Shown in pieces: positions 9,936 to 19,823 of a stretch of 64,000 bases of DNA. The stretch's first letter is position 1. Every line of letters begins with the position of its first letter. Both the position numbers and the translations under genes were made by a program. Below the pieces are notes generated by a model that worked only from the letters and a program-made list of their open reading frames with translations, did no database searches and was not told the DNA's origin. The DNA is from Streptomyces echinatus (GTDB lineage: Bacteria; Actinomycetota; Actinomycetes; Streptomycetales; Streptomycetaceae): NCBI RefSeq assembly GCF_014203595.1, contig NZ_JACHJK010000001.1:64582-128581 (forward strand), read 5' to 3'.

Positions 9936-11624
9936 ATGAGACGTCCCGTCCGCAGATCCGTCTTTCGGGCCGTGCTCGGACCGGTGGCGGCCACCGTGCT
10001 GGCCGCCGGATCCGGTGCCGCCGTGCCCGCGCTGGCCGCCGACGGCGACCCGCTGCCGGTGCGGATCACCGGCGAGAACCACGTGGATCTGTCTCTCCAG
10101 GGCGACAACGGTGACCCGGCCGAACCGCAGGTCACCCTGCGCCTCGCGGCACCCGGCAGCGACGAGCCGGGCGACGACGGGGAGGTGCCCGTCGCCCACC
10201 AGGGCCATTACAAGATCACGATCGACGCCGGAGGCCTGGCGGGCGTCGCGACGGTGAAGCTCCCCTGCGCGGCGAACGGCTGGACCGCCACCTGCGAGGG
10301 CGACCGGATCCGCGCCGGGGAGAAGGCCAACGTGCTCGGCGGCATCCGGCTCGACGTCCCCGCCGGCGGTTCACCCAGACGGTTCGGTGAGATCACGGTC
10401 ACCGGCGAGGGCGAGGGCGTCGCCTTCGCGCCGCTCCACATCCAGGTGGTGGTGAGCGACTCCAGGATCGTGAGCCACGAACTGCCCACCCCTGGTGTCG
10501 GCGTGGGGGACACCTGGGGAGCACCGCTCGGCCTGCGCAACGCCGGCGGCGCGTCCGCCGACGGTGTCGTGCTGCGCTTCCGTGGCACTCGCGGGCTGGG
10601 CTTCCCCGACAGCTACGGCAACTGCCTCTACCGGCACACCACCGACGGCCCCCTGCAGGACCAGGGCACCGACGCGATCTGCGCCTTCTCCGGCGTCTAC
10701 GAGGCGGGCGCGGCCTACGAGGTGACCGAGCCGCTGAAGGTGAAGACCGCCGCGTTCGCGCTGAACGACCTCTTCACCTACAGCTTCGCCCCGGCGGACG
10801 CCCGGCGGCCGAAGACCCTGTCTGCGGCCGACGGCTACACCCCGGGCACCGGCGCGCCGATGACCCTGAGGAAGCTCCCGGGCGTTCCCTCGGGCCTCTA
10901 CTCGAGCAAGGGCACGGCGTGGCTGCCCCAGAACAACTCCTACGACATCCAGATCACCGGTGACTCGGCGCGCGGCGCGGTGGGCGACAAGGTGACGGTG
11001 GACGTCGGCTTCCGCAACCTCGGCCCGGCCTGGGTCCGCGGGCTCGAACCGCCGGACGACGACCCGATGCTGGTCTACGTCGCGATCCCGCCGGGTGCGA
11101 CGGTGACCAAGGTTCCCGAGGACTGCTGGGCCGGCCGTCTCGACGACGGGTCGGACGGCTACGGATGCTGGGCGCACACGCCGGTCCTGGAGGACGCCGA
11201 CCTGACCTTCCCGTTCGAGCTGCGCATCGACAAGGTCGTGAAGAACGCCAAGGGCAAGATCCAGATGCAGCCCTTCGACTACCCGAGCGAGCCCAACCAC
11301 GACAACAACTCGGCGTGGATCGTCCTGAACGCCACCGACGACGACGGAGGCACGCAGGGCACCTCCGGCGGCCCCTCGGCCGACCCGAGCCCCAGCGCCT
11401 CCGGCAGTCCCTCGGCCGAGCCGAGCCCCGGCACGTCCGGCGGCGACACCTCCGGCTCCGCCGGCACGACCGGCGGTGACGCGTCCACCTCCGGCGGTAC
11501 CTCCGGCGGCGGGCTCGCGACGACCGGCGCCGGCGGCGCCGTGTTCCTCGGCGTCGGAGCGCTCCTCGCCCTCGGGCTGGGCACGGTGCTCGTCCTCGTC
11601 GTACGCCGCAGGTCGGCGGCCTGA
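9936..11624 (+). CDS. Secreted LAXTG-anchored surface protein
   Basis: A 562-residue protein starting at ATG 9936, six bases after AAGGAGG. It has a Sec signal peptide (basic start, hydrophobic run, cleavage near ALAAD at residue 35). A long beta-rich extracellular part with several cysteines (CAANGWTATC, CLYRH, CWAGR, CWAH) follows, then a Gly/Ser/Thr/Pro linker at about residues 475-530. The sorting signal is LATTG, a hydrophobic segment and RRRSAA. This is a sortase-anchored wall protein. The ectodomain matches nothing I can name; adhesion or wall-structure roles are possible. Confidence 0.85.
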   Translation: MRRPVRRSVFRAVLGPVAATVLAAGSGAAVPALAADGDPLPVRITGENHVDLSLQGDNGDPAEPQVTLRLAAPGSDEPGDDGEVPVAHQGHYKITIDAGGLAGVATVKLPCAANGWTATCEGDRIRAGEKANVLGGIRLDVPAGGSPRRFGEITVTGEGEGVAFAPLHIQVVVSDSRIVSHELPTPGVGVGDTWGAPLGLRNAGGASADGVVLRFRGTRGLGFPDSYGNCLYRHTTDGPLQDQGTDAICAFSGVYEAGAAYEVTEPLKVKTAAFALNDLFTYSFAPADARRPKTLSAADGYTPGTGAPMTLRKLPGVPSGLYSSKGTAWLPQNNSYDIQITGDSARGAVGDKVTVDVGFRNLGPAWVRGLEPPDDDPMLVYVAIPPGATVTKVPEDCWAGRLDDGSDGYGCWAHTPVLEDADLTFPFELRIDKVVKNAKGKIQMQPFDYPSEPNHDNNSAWIVLNATDDDGGTQGTSGGPSADPSPSASGSPSAEPSPGTSGGDTSGSAGTTGGDASTSGGTSGGGLATTGAGGAVFLGVGALLALGLGTVLVLVVRRRSAA

Positions 11625-11714
11625 CACGGGGCCGGCCGTGATGGCGCCGGGCGCGGCCGCCGCGGCGGCCCGGGGCGGGCGGCACGGGAGCCGCCGCCCG
11701 CCCCGGTCCCTCGC

Positions 11715-12866
11715 CTACGCGTCGGCGTACTTCTCGTCCGCCGCCGGGTCCAGGGCCAGGCGGTACCCCCGTTTCACCACCGTCTGGATCAGCTTCGGGG
11801 CCCCGAGGGCCGTGCGCAGGCGGGCCATCGCCGTTTCCACGGCGTGTTCGTCACGGCCCGCGCCCGGGAGGGCCCGCAGCAGGTCGGCACGGGCCACCAC
11901 CCAGCCGGGGCGGCGGGCCAGCGCGCGGAGGAGGGCCATGCCGGCCGGGGGGACCGGCCTGAGGTCGTCGTCGACCAGGACCGCGTGACCGCGGATCTCC
12001 ATCCGGTGACCGGCGACCGGCAACGACCGGGCGCGCGCCGGGAGTTCCTGGCACAGGAGTTGGACCAGGGGGCCCAGCCGGAAGCGTTCCGGCTGGACCG
12101 TCTGCACGCCGTGGGCCTGGAGGGGCAGCGCGGTGACCGGGCCCACGCAGGCCGCAAGGACGTCATGGGCCAGGGCCGACAGCAGCTCGTCCAGCAGACC
12201 GCGGTCCTCCGCGCGGGACAGCAGGGAGGCCGCGGCGGGGGCGCTGGTGAAGGTGACGGCGTCCAGGCCGCGGGTGACGGCCGCGTCCAGCAGGCGGTCC
12301 AGGGGGCCGAGGTCCTCCGGGGGCATCCAGCGGTAGACCGGGACCGGAAGCACCTCCGCACCGGCGGCGCGCAGCGACTCGACGAAGCCGGGGAGGGGTT
12401 CGCCGTGGAGCTGGACGGCGATGCGGTGGCCGTCGACGCCCTCCTCCAGGAGGCGGTCGAGCACCTCGGCCAGGGACTCCGAGGAGGGCGACCACTCCTC
12501 CGTGAGGCCGGCCGCCCTGATGGCGCCCTTGACCTTGGGGCCGCGGGCCAGCAGCCGTGCCCCGCGCAGCCGGCCGAGCAGCTGCTCGCCGAGCCCCCAG
12601 CCGTCGGCGGCCTCGACCCAGCCCCGGAAGCCGATCGCGGTGGTGGCCACGACGACGTCCGGCACCTGGTCGATGATCTCCTTCGTGGCGGCGAGCAGTT
12701 CGCTGTCGTCGGCGAGCGGCACGATCCGCAGGGCGGGGGCGTGCAGCACGCCGGCGCCGCGCCGCTGGAGCAGGGCGCCGAGCTCGTCGGCCCGGCGCGC
12801 GGCGGTGACGCCCACGGTGAATCCGGCGAGGGGACCGTGCTCGGGTTGCTGCTCTTCGTCGTACAT
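11715..12866 (-). CDS. nnaR: HemD-like nitrate/nitrite regulator NnaR
   Basis: A 383-residue protein with a uroporphyrinogen-III synthase (HemD) fold in residues about 12-265 and a response-regulator-type winged helix at about residues 285-370 (GMALLRALARRPGWVV, VETAMARLR, VVKRGYRL). This HemD plus winged-helix architecture is that of S. coelicolor NnaR, which works with GlnR to activate nitrite and nitrate genes. The start is ATG 12866. The adjacent narK, 86 bp upstream on the same strand, is the expected target and supports the assignment over a heme-biosynthetic role. Confidence 0.85.
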   Translation of the reverse strand: MYDEEQQPEHGPLAGFTVGVTAARRADELGALLQRRGAGVLHAPALRIVPLADDSELLAATKEIIDQVPDVVVATTAIGFRGWVEAADGWGLGEQLLGRLRGARLLARGPKVKGAIRAAGLTEEWSPSSESLAEVLDRLLEEGVDGHRIAVQLHGEPLPGFVESLRAAGAEVLPVPVYRWMPPEDLGPLDRLLDAAVTRGLDAVTFTSAPAAASLLSRAEDRGLLDELLSALAHDVLAACVGPVTALPLQAHGVQTVQPERFRLGPLVQLLCQELPARARSLPVAGHRMEIRGHAVLVDDDLRPVPPAGMALLRALARRPGWVVARADLLRALPGAGRDEHAVETAMARLRTALGAPKLIQTVVKRGYRLALDPAADEKYADA

Positions 12867-12952
12867 GGGCTCTCCTAGCTGACCGGCACGCCGACCGAGC
12901 CTGTCAACGGTCCGTGACAGGCTCGGTTCGGCTGGATGTCACCGGTGTTACG

Positions 12953-14326
12953 TCACACCTCGGCATAGCTGAGCTGGGCCTTAGACTCCGAAGCGGCCTC
13001 CGTGGCCGGCACCTGCCCGGTGGGGCGGCGAAGGTATACGGCCCAGGTGACCACGAAGCACACAGCGTAGAAGCCGAGGAAGGCGACGAACGCGCCGGTG
13101 CCGGAACCGTAGGCGAGGAAGGACTGGCGGAAGGCGAGGTTGATGCCGACGCCGCCGAGCGCGCCGACCGCTCCGATCAGGCCCATGGCGGCGCCGGACA
13201 GCCGTCGGCCGTGGGCGACGGCCGCCTCGCCCTCCAGCCCCTTGGCCAGGGCCTTGGCCTGGAAGATGCCGGGGATCATCTTGAACGTCGATCCGTTGCC
13301 CAGCCCGCTGAGCATGAACAGGACGACGAAGACGGACACGAACAGCGGCAGCGACTTCGCCATGCCGGCCGCGACGAGCACGGCGGTGGCGGCGGCCATG
13401 CCGACGTAGTTCCACAGGGTGATGCGGGCGCCGCCGTAGCGGTCGGCGAGGCGGCCGCCGACGGGGCGGACGAGGGAGCCGAGCAGCGGGCCGACGAAGG
13501 TGAGGTACGCCGCCTGCAGCGGGGTGCGGCCGAACTGGTTCGTCAGGACCTGGCCGAAGGCGAAGCTGTAGCCGATGAAGGAGCCGAAGGTGCCGGTGTA
13601 GAGGAAGGCCATGATCCAGGTGTGGGCGTCCTTCGCGGCGTCCTTGGCCGCGCCGGTGTCGTTCTTCACCGTGGCCAGGTTGTCCATGAACAGCGCGGCG
13701 AGCACGGCGGCCACGACGATCAGCGGGATGTAGATCCCGAGCAGCACGCGCGGGCCGCCGCTCGCGCCGATGACGCTGAGCGCGACGAGCTGGATGACCG
13801 GGACGCCGATGTTGCCGCCGCCGGCGTTGAGACCGAGCGCCCATCCTTTCTTCCGCAGGGGGAAGAAGGCGTTGATGTTGGTCATGGAGGAGGCGAAGTT
13901 GCCGCCGCCGATGCCGGTCAGCAGGCCCACCAGGAGGAAGGTGGAGAAGGACGTCCCCGGCTCCATCACCACGAACGCGGCGACGGCCGGGACGAGGAGC
14001 AGGCTCGCCGAGACGACCGTCCAGTTGCGGCCGCCGAAGACGGCCACGGCGAAGGTGTACGGCACCCGGACGACCGCGCCGACCAGCGTGACCAGCGAGG
14101 TCAGCAGGAACTTGTCGGCGGGGGTGAGGCCGTACTCCGGGCCCATGAACAGGACCAGCACGGACCACAGGGTCCAGACGGAGAACCCGATGTGCTCGGA
14201 GAGCACGGAGAACCAGAGGTTCCGGCGCGCGATCCGCTCGCCCGTCGTGTTCCAGAAACCCTCGTCCTCCGGATCCCAGCGCTCGATCCAGCGGCCACTG
14301 CGACGGTTCGGGACTGGGGCTGTCAT
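12953..14326 (-). CDS. narK: Nitrate/nitrite transporter NarK family
   Basis: A 457-residue, 12-helix MFS protein of the nitrate/nitrite porter group. The family glycine-rich nitrate signature is visible twice, as GIGGGNFASSM in helix 5 and GLGNGSTFKMIP in helix 11. The ATG at 14326 follows GGAGG at good spacing; an upstream in-frame extension to 14443 is poorly supported. It imports nitrate or exports nitrite. It lies directly upstream of nnaR on the same strand, so they may be cotranscribed. Confidence 0.92.
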   Translation of the reverse strand: MTAPVPNRRSGRWIERWDPEDEGFWNTTGERIARRNLWFSVLSEHIGFSVWTLWSVLVLFMGPEYGLTPADKFLLTSLVTLVGAVVRVPYTFAVAVFGGRNWTVVSASLLLVPAVAAFVVMEPGTSFSTFLLVGLLTGIGGGNFASSMTNINAFFPLRKKGWALGLNAGGGNIGVPVIQLVALSVIGASGGPRVLLGIYIPLIVVAAVLAALFMDNLATVKNDTGAAKDAAKDAHTWIMAFLYTGTFGSFIGYSFAFGQVLTNQFGRTPLQAAYLTFVGPLLGSLVRPVGGRLADRYGGARITLWNYVGMAAATAVLVAAGMAKSLPLFVSVFVVLFMLSGLGNGSTFKMIPGIFQAKALAKGLEGEAAVAHGRRLSGAAMGLIGAVGALGGVGINLAFRQSFLAYGSGTGAFVAFLGFYAVCFVVTWAVYLRRPTGQVPATEAASESKAQLSYAEV

Positions 14327-14593
14327 GACGCCTCCACGGGGCTCCGGCTGCTCGGTCTGCCGACCACTGACCGACCCGAAGGTAGGAACGACGCGTTTCC
14401 GGCCCTGTGGCCGCGGGTGACCGGAAGAAGACGTTGCTCTCACTCACCCGGGGAGCGGCCGGTGAGGCGGCCCCGCACGCCCGTCGGGGGGACGGACACC
14501 GGTACGAGGGGTTCCGGCGCACCGTCCGGGCAGGCACTGTGAGAGGAGAAGGACGGCTCCCCGCACGCTTCCTGCCCAGGCGGTGACTCGCAC

Positions 14594-15187
14594 ATGGCAT
14601 TCGGTAGCGCCACGCCCCCGTACGAGCTGCGGTTCGATGCCGGGCGGGTGTGCCTGGACCTGCTCGCCACCACGCATCCGGGCGAACGCCTGGACGGTGT
14701 CGAGGCGTTGTGCGCGTGGATCGGGGGCGCCGGCCTCGTGCCGGCCGGTACACCGCTGGAGCACGCCGACGGCTCCTGGCTGGCGGACTTCCGGGAACTG
14801 CGCGGGCACGTCGGGTCGTTGGTGCGGGACATGCGGGGCGCGCAGACACCGGCGTACGGGCGTGCCCTCGGACACGTCAACGAGACCGCCCGGACCGCCA
14901 CCCCGGCCCCGCTCGCCGTCCGCGTGGCGGACGGCGGCCTCGTAAGGGAGTTGGCGGCGCCGCCCCGCTGTGCCGCGCTGCTCGCCGTCGTCGCCCGGGA
15001 CGCGGTGGAGCTGCTCACCGATCCCGTCGCGCGGGCCGCGGTGCGGGAGTGCGAGGGGGACAACTGCCCCCTCGTGTACGTCGACACCTCCCGTGGGCGG
15101 CGCCGGCGCTGGTGTTCCAGCGAGGTGTGCGGGAACCGGGAGCGGGTCGCGCGGCACCGCCGGCGGGCCGCGCTCACGCGGGCCTGA
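14594..15187 (+). CDS. CGNR zinc-finger/ABATE-domain regulator
   Basis: A 197-residue protein. The N-terminal part (residues 8-130) fits the ABATE stress-response domain, starting LRFDAGRVCLDLLAT. The C-terminal zinc finger has cysteines in CEGDNCPLVYVD and WCSSEVCGNRERV, with the hallmark CGNR sequence, followed by a basic tail. Such proteins are taken to be DNA-binding regulators, often of stress or resistance genes. It is divergent from narK and upstream of sigU. Its target is unknown. Confidence 0.85.
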   Translation: MAFGSATPPYELRFDAGRVCLDLLATTHPGERLDGVEALCAWIGGAGLVPAGTPLEHADGSWLADFRELRGHVGSLVRDMRGAQTPAYGRALGHVNETARTATPAPLAVRVADGGLVRELAAPPRCAALLAVVARDAVELLTDPVARAAVRECEGDNCPLVYVDTSRGRRRRWCSSEVCGNRERVARHRRRAALTRA

Positions 15188-15440
15188 GGGCGTCGGGACC
15201 CCCGAGTCCGGAGTGATTTCCGTTACACGGGCGTTTCGTTGGTGTCTACACGGGTAGCGCCCGGCGCTTCCGGTGTTGTGTCGGAAATGTAAAGATCGCT
15301 CGGTGGGAATGTGCACGCATGTCCCGCTCGTCACGTCACCCCGGAGAAATCTGTCACTCCGTTTTGAACATCGTGTGGTCTCGGTCCGTACGGGTGGGCG
15401 AGCGACCGACTGGGGGAACCCCCGGACACCGGAGGTGGGC

Positions 15441-16019
15441 GTGCGCAAGGATGCGGCCGTGGCCAATGAACGTGGAATGAGGGCCCGACATCGCATGTCC
15501 TCACAGCCCTCGGAGCCGGATGAGGAGCTGATGCGTGCGCTGTATCGAGAGCACGCCGGACCTCTGCTCGCGTATGTCCTGCGACTGGTCGCCGGTGATC
15601 GGCAGCGCGCCGAGGACGTCGTACAGGAAACACTCATCCGTGCCTGGAAGAACGCCGGTCAGCTCAATCGGGCGACCGGTTCGGTACGCCCCTGGCTGGT
15701 GACGGTCGCACGCCGCATCGTCATCGACGGCCACCGCAGCCGGCAGGCCCGGCCGCAGGAGGTCGATCCGTCGCCGCTGGAGGTCATCCCCGCGGAGGAC
15801 GAGATCGACAAGGCGCTGTGGCTGATGACGCTGTCGGACGCGCTCGACGACCTGACCCCGGCCCACCGGGAGGTGCTCGTCGAGACGTACTTCAAAGGGC
15901 GTACCGTCAATGAGGCGGCCGAGACGCTGGGCATACCGAGCGGCACCGTCCGTTCCCGGGTGTTCTACGCCCTGCGGTCGATGAAGCTGGCACTGGAGGA
16001 GCGGGGGGTGACGGCGTGA
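15441..16019 (+). CDS. sigU: ECF sigma factor (SigU-like)
   Basis: A 192-residue ECF sigma factor. Region 2 (about residues 28-95) contains YREHAGPLLAYVLRLVAGD and the ECF-type QETLIRAWKN. Region 4 (about 125-185) has the HTH EAAETLGIPSGTVRSR. The GTG at 15441 is preceded by GGAGGT; shorter starts at internal Met codons remain possible. The next gene overlaps by one base and encodes its membrane anti-sigma factor, so SigU should be held inactive until an envelope signal arrives. SigU in S. coelicolor affects secretion and differentiation; the symbol is by similarity and synteny from memory. Confidence 0.88.
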   Translation: MRKDAAVANERGMRARHRMSSQPSEPDEELMRALYREHAGPLLAYVLRLVAGDRQRAEDVVQETLIRAWKNAGQLNRATGSVRPWLVTVARRIVIDGHRSRQARPQEVDPSPLEVIPAEDEIDKALWLMTLSDALDDLTPAHREVLVETYFKGRTVNEAAETLGIPSGTVRSRVFYALRSMKLALEERGVTA

Positions 16020-16849
16020 TGAGCAATGGGTACGGGGGAATGCAGGGATTCGGACCGGGTGGTCCGGGTATGTCTGGGCCCATGAGCCCCAGTCAGGGAT
16101 CTTCGGTGCCGAGCGAGCACGAGACCGTCGGTGCCTATGCCCTCGGGATTCTCGACGACGCCGAGGCAACCGCTTTCGAGGCGCACCTCGCCGGCTGCGA
16201 ATGGTGCGCCCAGCAACTCGACGAGCTGGCCGGGATGGAGCCGATGCTGGCCGCGCTCGCGGACCTGCCCGGCTCCGGCAGCACCCCCGCGATCGGGGAC
16301 TCGCTGTCCGCCAGGCCCAGTCCGCGGCTGGTGGAGAAGCTGGTCGACGACGTCGCCGAGAAGCGCGCCCAGAAGCGACGGCGCAGCTTCTACATGATCG
16401 CCGCGGCGGCCGCGCTGATCATCGCCGGGCCGCTGGCCGCGGTGGCGATCGGCGGCGGATCCGACGACGGCGGCCAGGTCACGGCGACGCCGGCCCAGGC
16501 GACCTTCAGCACCATGTCCGACAAGAAGACCGCCACGGACGCGTCGACCCACGTCAGCGCGACCGTCGCCATGGCGCAGAAGGTCTGGGGTACCGAGGCG
16601 GTCCTGGAGCTGAAGAACGTCAAGGGCCCGCTGAAGTGCTCCCTGGTCCTCGTCGCCAAGAACGGGCAGCGCGTCACCATGTCGTCGTGGTCGGTGCCGA
16701 ACTGGGGGTACGGCATCACGGACGCCAAGACCGAGGACGCGAAGAAACCGCTCTACATCGGCGGGGCGGCGGCCTTCCAGCCGAACGAGATCCACCACTT
16801 CGAGGTGGTGACGTTCGAGGGCAAGAAGCTGGTGCAGGTGAACGCGTAG
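16019..16849 (+). CDS. rsuA: Zinc-finger anti-sigma factor (RsuA-like)
   Basis: A 276-residue transmembrane anti-sigma factor. The cytoplasmic zinc-binding motif HX3CX2C (HLAGCEWC) at about residues 62-69 binds the sigma factor. One transmembrane helix follows at about residues 124-146. The extracytoplasmic domain of about 130 residues holds the sensory part. The ATG at 16019 overlaps the sigU stop (TGATG), giving translational coupling; a GTG one codon earlier is possible. Release of SigU probably needs proteolysis of this protein. Confidence 0.9.
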   Translation: MSNGYGGMQGFGPGGPGMSGPMSPSQGSSVPSEHETVGAYALGILDDAEATAFEAHLAGCEWCAQQLDELAGMEPMLAALADLPGSGSTPAIGDSLSARPSPRLVEKLVDDVAEKRAQKRRRSFYMIAAAAALIIAGPLAAVAIGGGSDDGGQVTATPAQATFSTMSDKKTATDASTHVSATVAMAQKVWGTEAVLELKNVKGPLKCSLVLVAKNGQRVTMSSWSVPNWGYGITDAKTEDAKKPLYIGGAAAFQPNEIHHFEVVTFEGKKLVQVNA

Positions 16850-17069
16850 CGGCACCGTTCTCCGGGGGCCGGGCCCCCGGGACCCCGCGGATTTCCGGGC
16901 GGGTGCCGTTTCGTCGTCGGGCGCGGGCCCGCAGAGGTCGCTCGGCCTGCACCCCGCGCCCCCTCGTCACGCACTCCCCGGCCGAGCGGCGCCGCGACCC
17001 CTTGCCGTAGCCTCCCGGGCCCCCTTCGCGTACGGTTGACGGCTGCCCAGCACGTCAGAAGGGGGCCCG

Positions 17070-19433
17070 GTGGCCGCTCAGGTTCAGCAGTCCGCGGTCG
17101 GCTCGGTACACGACGCACCCGACTCCGTCCGTGACCGAGAGATCAGCGTCGAACAGGAACACCTGGACCGGGTGTACCGGCGGCTGGAGGAGAAGATCCA
17201 CGAGGCCGAGTTCCTGATGCACGACGCGGCCAAGCGCGGCCAGGTCGGCACCCCGGGCGCGCTGGCCGAGCGGGACGCGCAGGTCTTCCGGGCCGGCGTC
17301 CACCTGAACCGGCTGAACAACGAGTTCGAGGACTTCCTCTTCGGCCGCATCGACCTGCTGCCGGGCAAGGACGGCAGGAAGGGCCCCGACGGGGCGTACA
17401 CGGCGGTGGAGCCCGCCGAGGGCGCCGTGCGGGACGACAACACCGCCGACATCGCCGAGACCCTGCACATCGGCCGCATCGGTGTCCTCGACGCGGACTA
17501 CTCCCCGCTGGTCATCGACTGGCGCGCGCCGGCCGCCGCGCCCTTCTACCGGGCCACGCCCGTGGACCCGGGCCGGGTGGTGCGGCGCCGGGTCATCCGG
17601 TCCAAGGGGCGCCGGGTGCTCGGCGTCGAGGACGACCTGATGCGGCCCGAGCTGACGGCCTTCCGCGACGGCCGCGCACTGCCCGTCATCGGCGACGGCG
17701 CCCTGATGGCCGCCCTCGGCCAGGCCCGCAGCCACACCATGCGGGACATCGTCTCGTCCATCCAGGCCGAGCAGGACCTGGTCATCCGGGCCCCCGCCGC
17801 CTCCGTCACCTATGTGGAGGGCGGACCGGGCACCGGCAAGACCGCCGTCGCCCTGCACCGCGCCGCCTACCTGCTCTACCAGGACCGCAGACGCTACGCG
17901 GGCGGCATCCTGATCGTCTCGCCGACCCCGCTGCTGGTCGCCTACACCGAGGGCGTGCTGCCCTCGCTCGGCGAGGAGGGCCAGGTCGCGATCCGCGCCA
18001 TCGGCTCGCTGGTCGACGGCGCGGAGGCCGGCCTGTACGACTCCCCGGCCGTGGCCCGCGCCAAGGGCTCGTACCGGATGCTGAAGGTGCTGCGCAAGGC
18101 AGCCCGGGGCGCCCTGGAGCTGGGCGCGGCCGCGCCGGCGGGGCAGCTCGCCCTGGGCGAGGACGGCGGGCAGCCGGTCCTCGGCGGCCCGCCCTCGCGG
18201 CTTCGGGTCGTCGCCTTCGGGCGCCGCCTCGAACTGGAGGCCAACGAGCTGGAACGTATCCGCCGTACCGCCCTCGGCGGCACCGCGCCCGTCAACCTGC
18301 TCCGCCCGCGCGCCCGAAGACTGCTGCTGGACGCCCTGTGGGCCAAGTCCGGCGGCGCCTCCCGGCACACCGACCCGGAGCTGGCCGCCGAGCTGCGCTC
18401 GTCCTTCGACGAGGACGTCATGAGTGAGGACGCCTTCATCGGCTTCCTCGACGCCTGGTGGCCCGAGCTGACCCCCAGGGGCGTGCTCGCGGCCATGTCC
18501 GACGAGAAGCGGCTGGGCCGCTGGGCCCGGCGGATCCTCAACCCCGGCGAGGTCCGCAAGGTCGCCCGCTCCCTGCGGCGGGACGGTCACTCGGTGCACG
18601 ACATCGCCATGCTCGACGAACTCCAGGCCGTCCTCGGCGCCCCGGCCCGGCCGCGCAAGAAGCGCGAGCTGGACCCGCTGGACCAGCTCACCGGCCTGGA
18701 GGAGCTGATGCCGGTGCGCGAGGAGTCGCAGCGGGAGCGGGCCGAGCGGCTGGCGCAGGAGCGCACCGAGTACGCGCACGTCATCGTGGACGAGGCACAG
18801 GACCTCACGCCCATGCAGTGGCGGATGGTCGGCCGCCGCGGCCGGCACGCCACCTGGACGGTCGTCGGCGACCCGGCGCAGTCCTCCTGGTCCGACCCCG
18901 ACGAGGCGGCCGAGGCCCGCGACGAGGCCCTCGGCACCCGGCCCCGGCGCCGCTTCCAGCTCACCGTGAACTACCGGAACCCGGCCGAGATCGCCGATTT
19001 GGCCGCGAAGGTGCTCGCGCTCGCCATGCCCGGCTCCGAGGCCCCGTCCGCCGTTCGGTCCACCGGGGTGCAGCCGCGTTTCGCGGTCGTCTCGGGCTCG
19101 CTGGAGGCGACCGCGCGGGCGGAGGCCGAGCGGCTGCTCGGACTCGTGGACGGCACGGTCGGCGTGGTGGTCGCGATGAACCGGCGCGAGGAGGCCCGGC
19201 GCTGGCTGGCCGGGCTCGGCGACCGGGTCGTCGCGCTGGGCAGCCTGGAGGCCAAGGGCCTGGAGTACGACGCCACGGTCGTCGTGTCGCCCGCCGAGAT
19301 CGCCGACGAGTCCCCGGCCGGGCTGCGCGTGCTGTACGTGGCGCTGACCAGGGCGACCCAGCAGCTCACGGTGGTGTCGGGGGAGCGGGACGAGCCGGAC
19401 GCGGCGGGGGTGCCGGACCTGCTGCGGGACTGA
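17070..19433 (+). CDS. helD: HelD-like UvrD-family ATPase
   Basis: A 787-residue superfamily 1 ATPase. It has a long coiled-coil N-terminal arm (residues 25-130), then Walker A GGPGTGKTA near residue 254 and the DE box VDEAQDLTPMQWR near residue 570. The motif DYSPLVIDWRAP precedes the ATPase. This layout is that of HelD, which enters the RNA polymerase channels and removes nucleic acid, recycling stalled enzyme; a related protein, HelR, gives rifamycin tolerance. The GTG start at 17070 follows AGAAGGGGG. No partner is encoded nearby. Confidence 0.88.
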   Translation: MAAQVQQSAVGSVHDAPDSVRDREISVEQEHLDRVYRRLEEKIHEAEFLMHDAAKRGQVGTPGALAERDAQVFRAGVHLNRLNNEFEDFLFGRIDLLPGKDGRKGPDGAYTAVEPAEGAVRDDNTADIAETLHIGRIGVLDADYSPLVIDWRAPAAAPFYRATPVDPGRVVRRRVIRSKGRRVLGVEDDLMRPELTAFRDGRALPVIGDGALMAALGQARSHTMRDIVSSIQAEQDLVIRAPAASVTYVEGGPGTGKTAVALHRAAYLLYQDRRRYAGGILIVSPTPLLVAYTEGVLPSLGEEGQVAIRAIGSLVDGAEAGLYDSPAVARAKGSYRMLKVLRKAARGALELGAAAPAGQLALGEDGGQPVLGGPPSRLRVVAFGRRLELEANELERIRRTALGGTAPVNLLRPRARRLLLDALWAKSGGASRHTDPELAAELRSSFDEDVMSEDAFIGFLDAWWPELTPRGVLAAMSDEKRLGRWARRILNPGEVRKVARSLRRDGHSVHDIAMLDELQAVLGAPARPRKKRELDPLDQLTGLEELMPVREESQRERAERLAQERTEYAHVIVDEAQDLTPMQWRMVGRRGRHATWTVVGDPAQSSWSDPDEAAEARDEALGTRPRRRFQLTVNYRNPAEIADLAAKVLALAMPGSEAPSAVRSTGVQPRFAVVSGSLEATARAEAERLLGLVDGTVGVVVAMNRREEARRWLAGLGDRVVALGSLEAKGLEYDATVVVSPAEIADESPAGLRVLYVALTRATQQLTVVSGERDEPDAAGVPDLLRD

Positions 19434-19823
19434 GGGCCCGGGTACTCCCCCGGGCGGGAATGGCCGTACGGGATCCGTTTGTTAGCCTTGACGTGGCACC
19501 GGCCCGATCCAAGCCCCCGGGCCCAACCTTCGTCCCTCAGAGGGACCACTTGCCGCGAGGCGAGCATGGCGGGTCGGTGTCATGAACGTGTGGGAGGCCC
19601 ACGTCACGGATGTGACGTGGGCCTCTCTCTTTGCCCCGGCTCCCTCTTTCCTTGCCTGATCGTTTCTCGTATGGTGGAAGTGGTTTTCCGAAACCATCCA
19701 TTCGGCAGAGAGCCTCGCGTGAACAAAACGTCCGTAACCCAGGGCGACTACCACGTACTCGGCGGTAGGTGCGACGATCGGACGGCACAACTCGCGACAC
19801 GGTGAAAGCAGAGGAAGTCGGCC
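19434..19823 (+). promoter_or_regulatory. Leader region of the malic enzyme gene
   Basis: This 390-base stretch contains a terminator-like hairpin at 19594-19625 and an inverted repeat TGGTTT-TCCG-AAACCA at 19681-19696. A possible 28-codon upstream frame (GTG 19720 to the stop at 19803-19805) ends 18 bases before the malic enzyme ATG. The repeat is a candidate operator. No full-length gene is present. Confidence 0.5.
19594..19625 (+). terminator. Strong hairpin terminator after helD
   Basis: A perfect 14-bp stem (19594-19607 with 19612-19625) with a 4-base loop is followed by TCTCTTT. It ends transcription 160 bp after the helD stop, or acts within a long malic enzyme leader. Confidence 0.8.

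Noticed and set aside
16990..17012. Rifamycin-associated element upstream of the helD-like gene
   Set aside because: Only an 8-base core (CCTTGCCG) agrees with the inverted repeat I remember; the second arm does not match, so rifamycin induction cannot be claimed.
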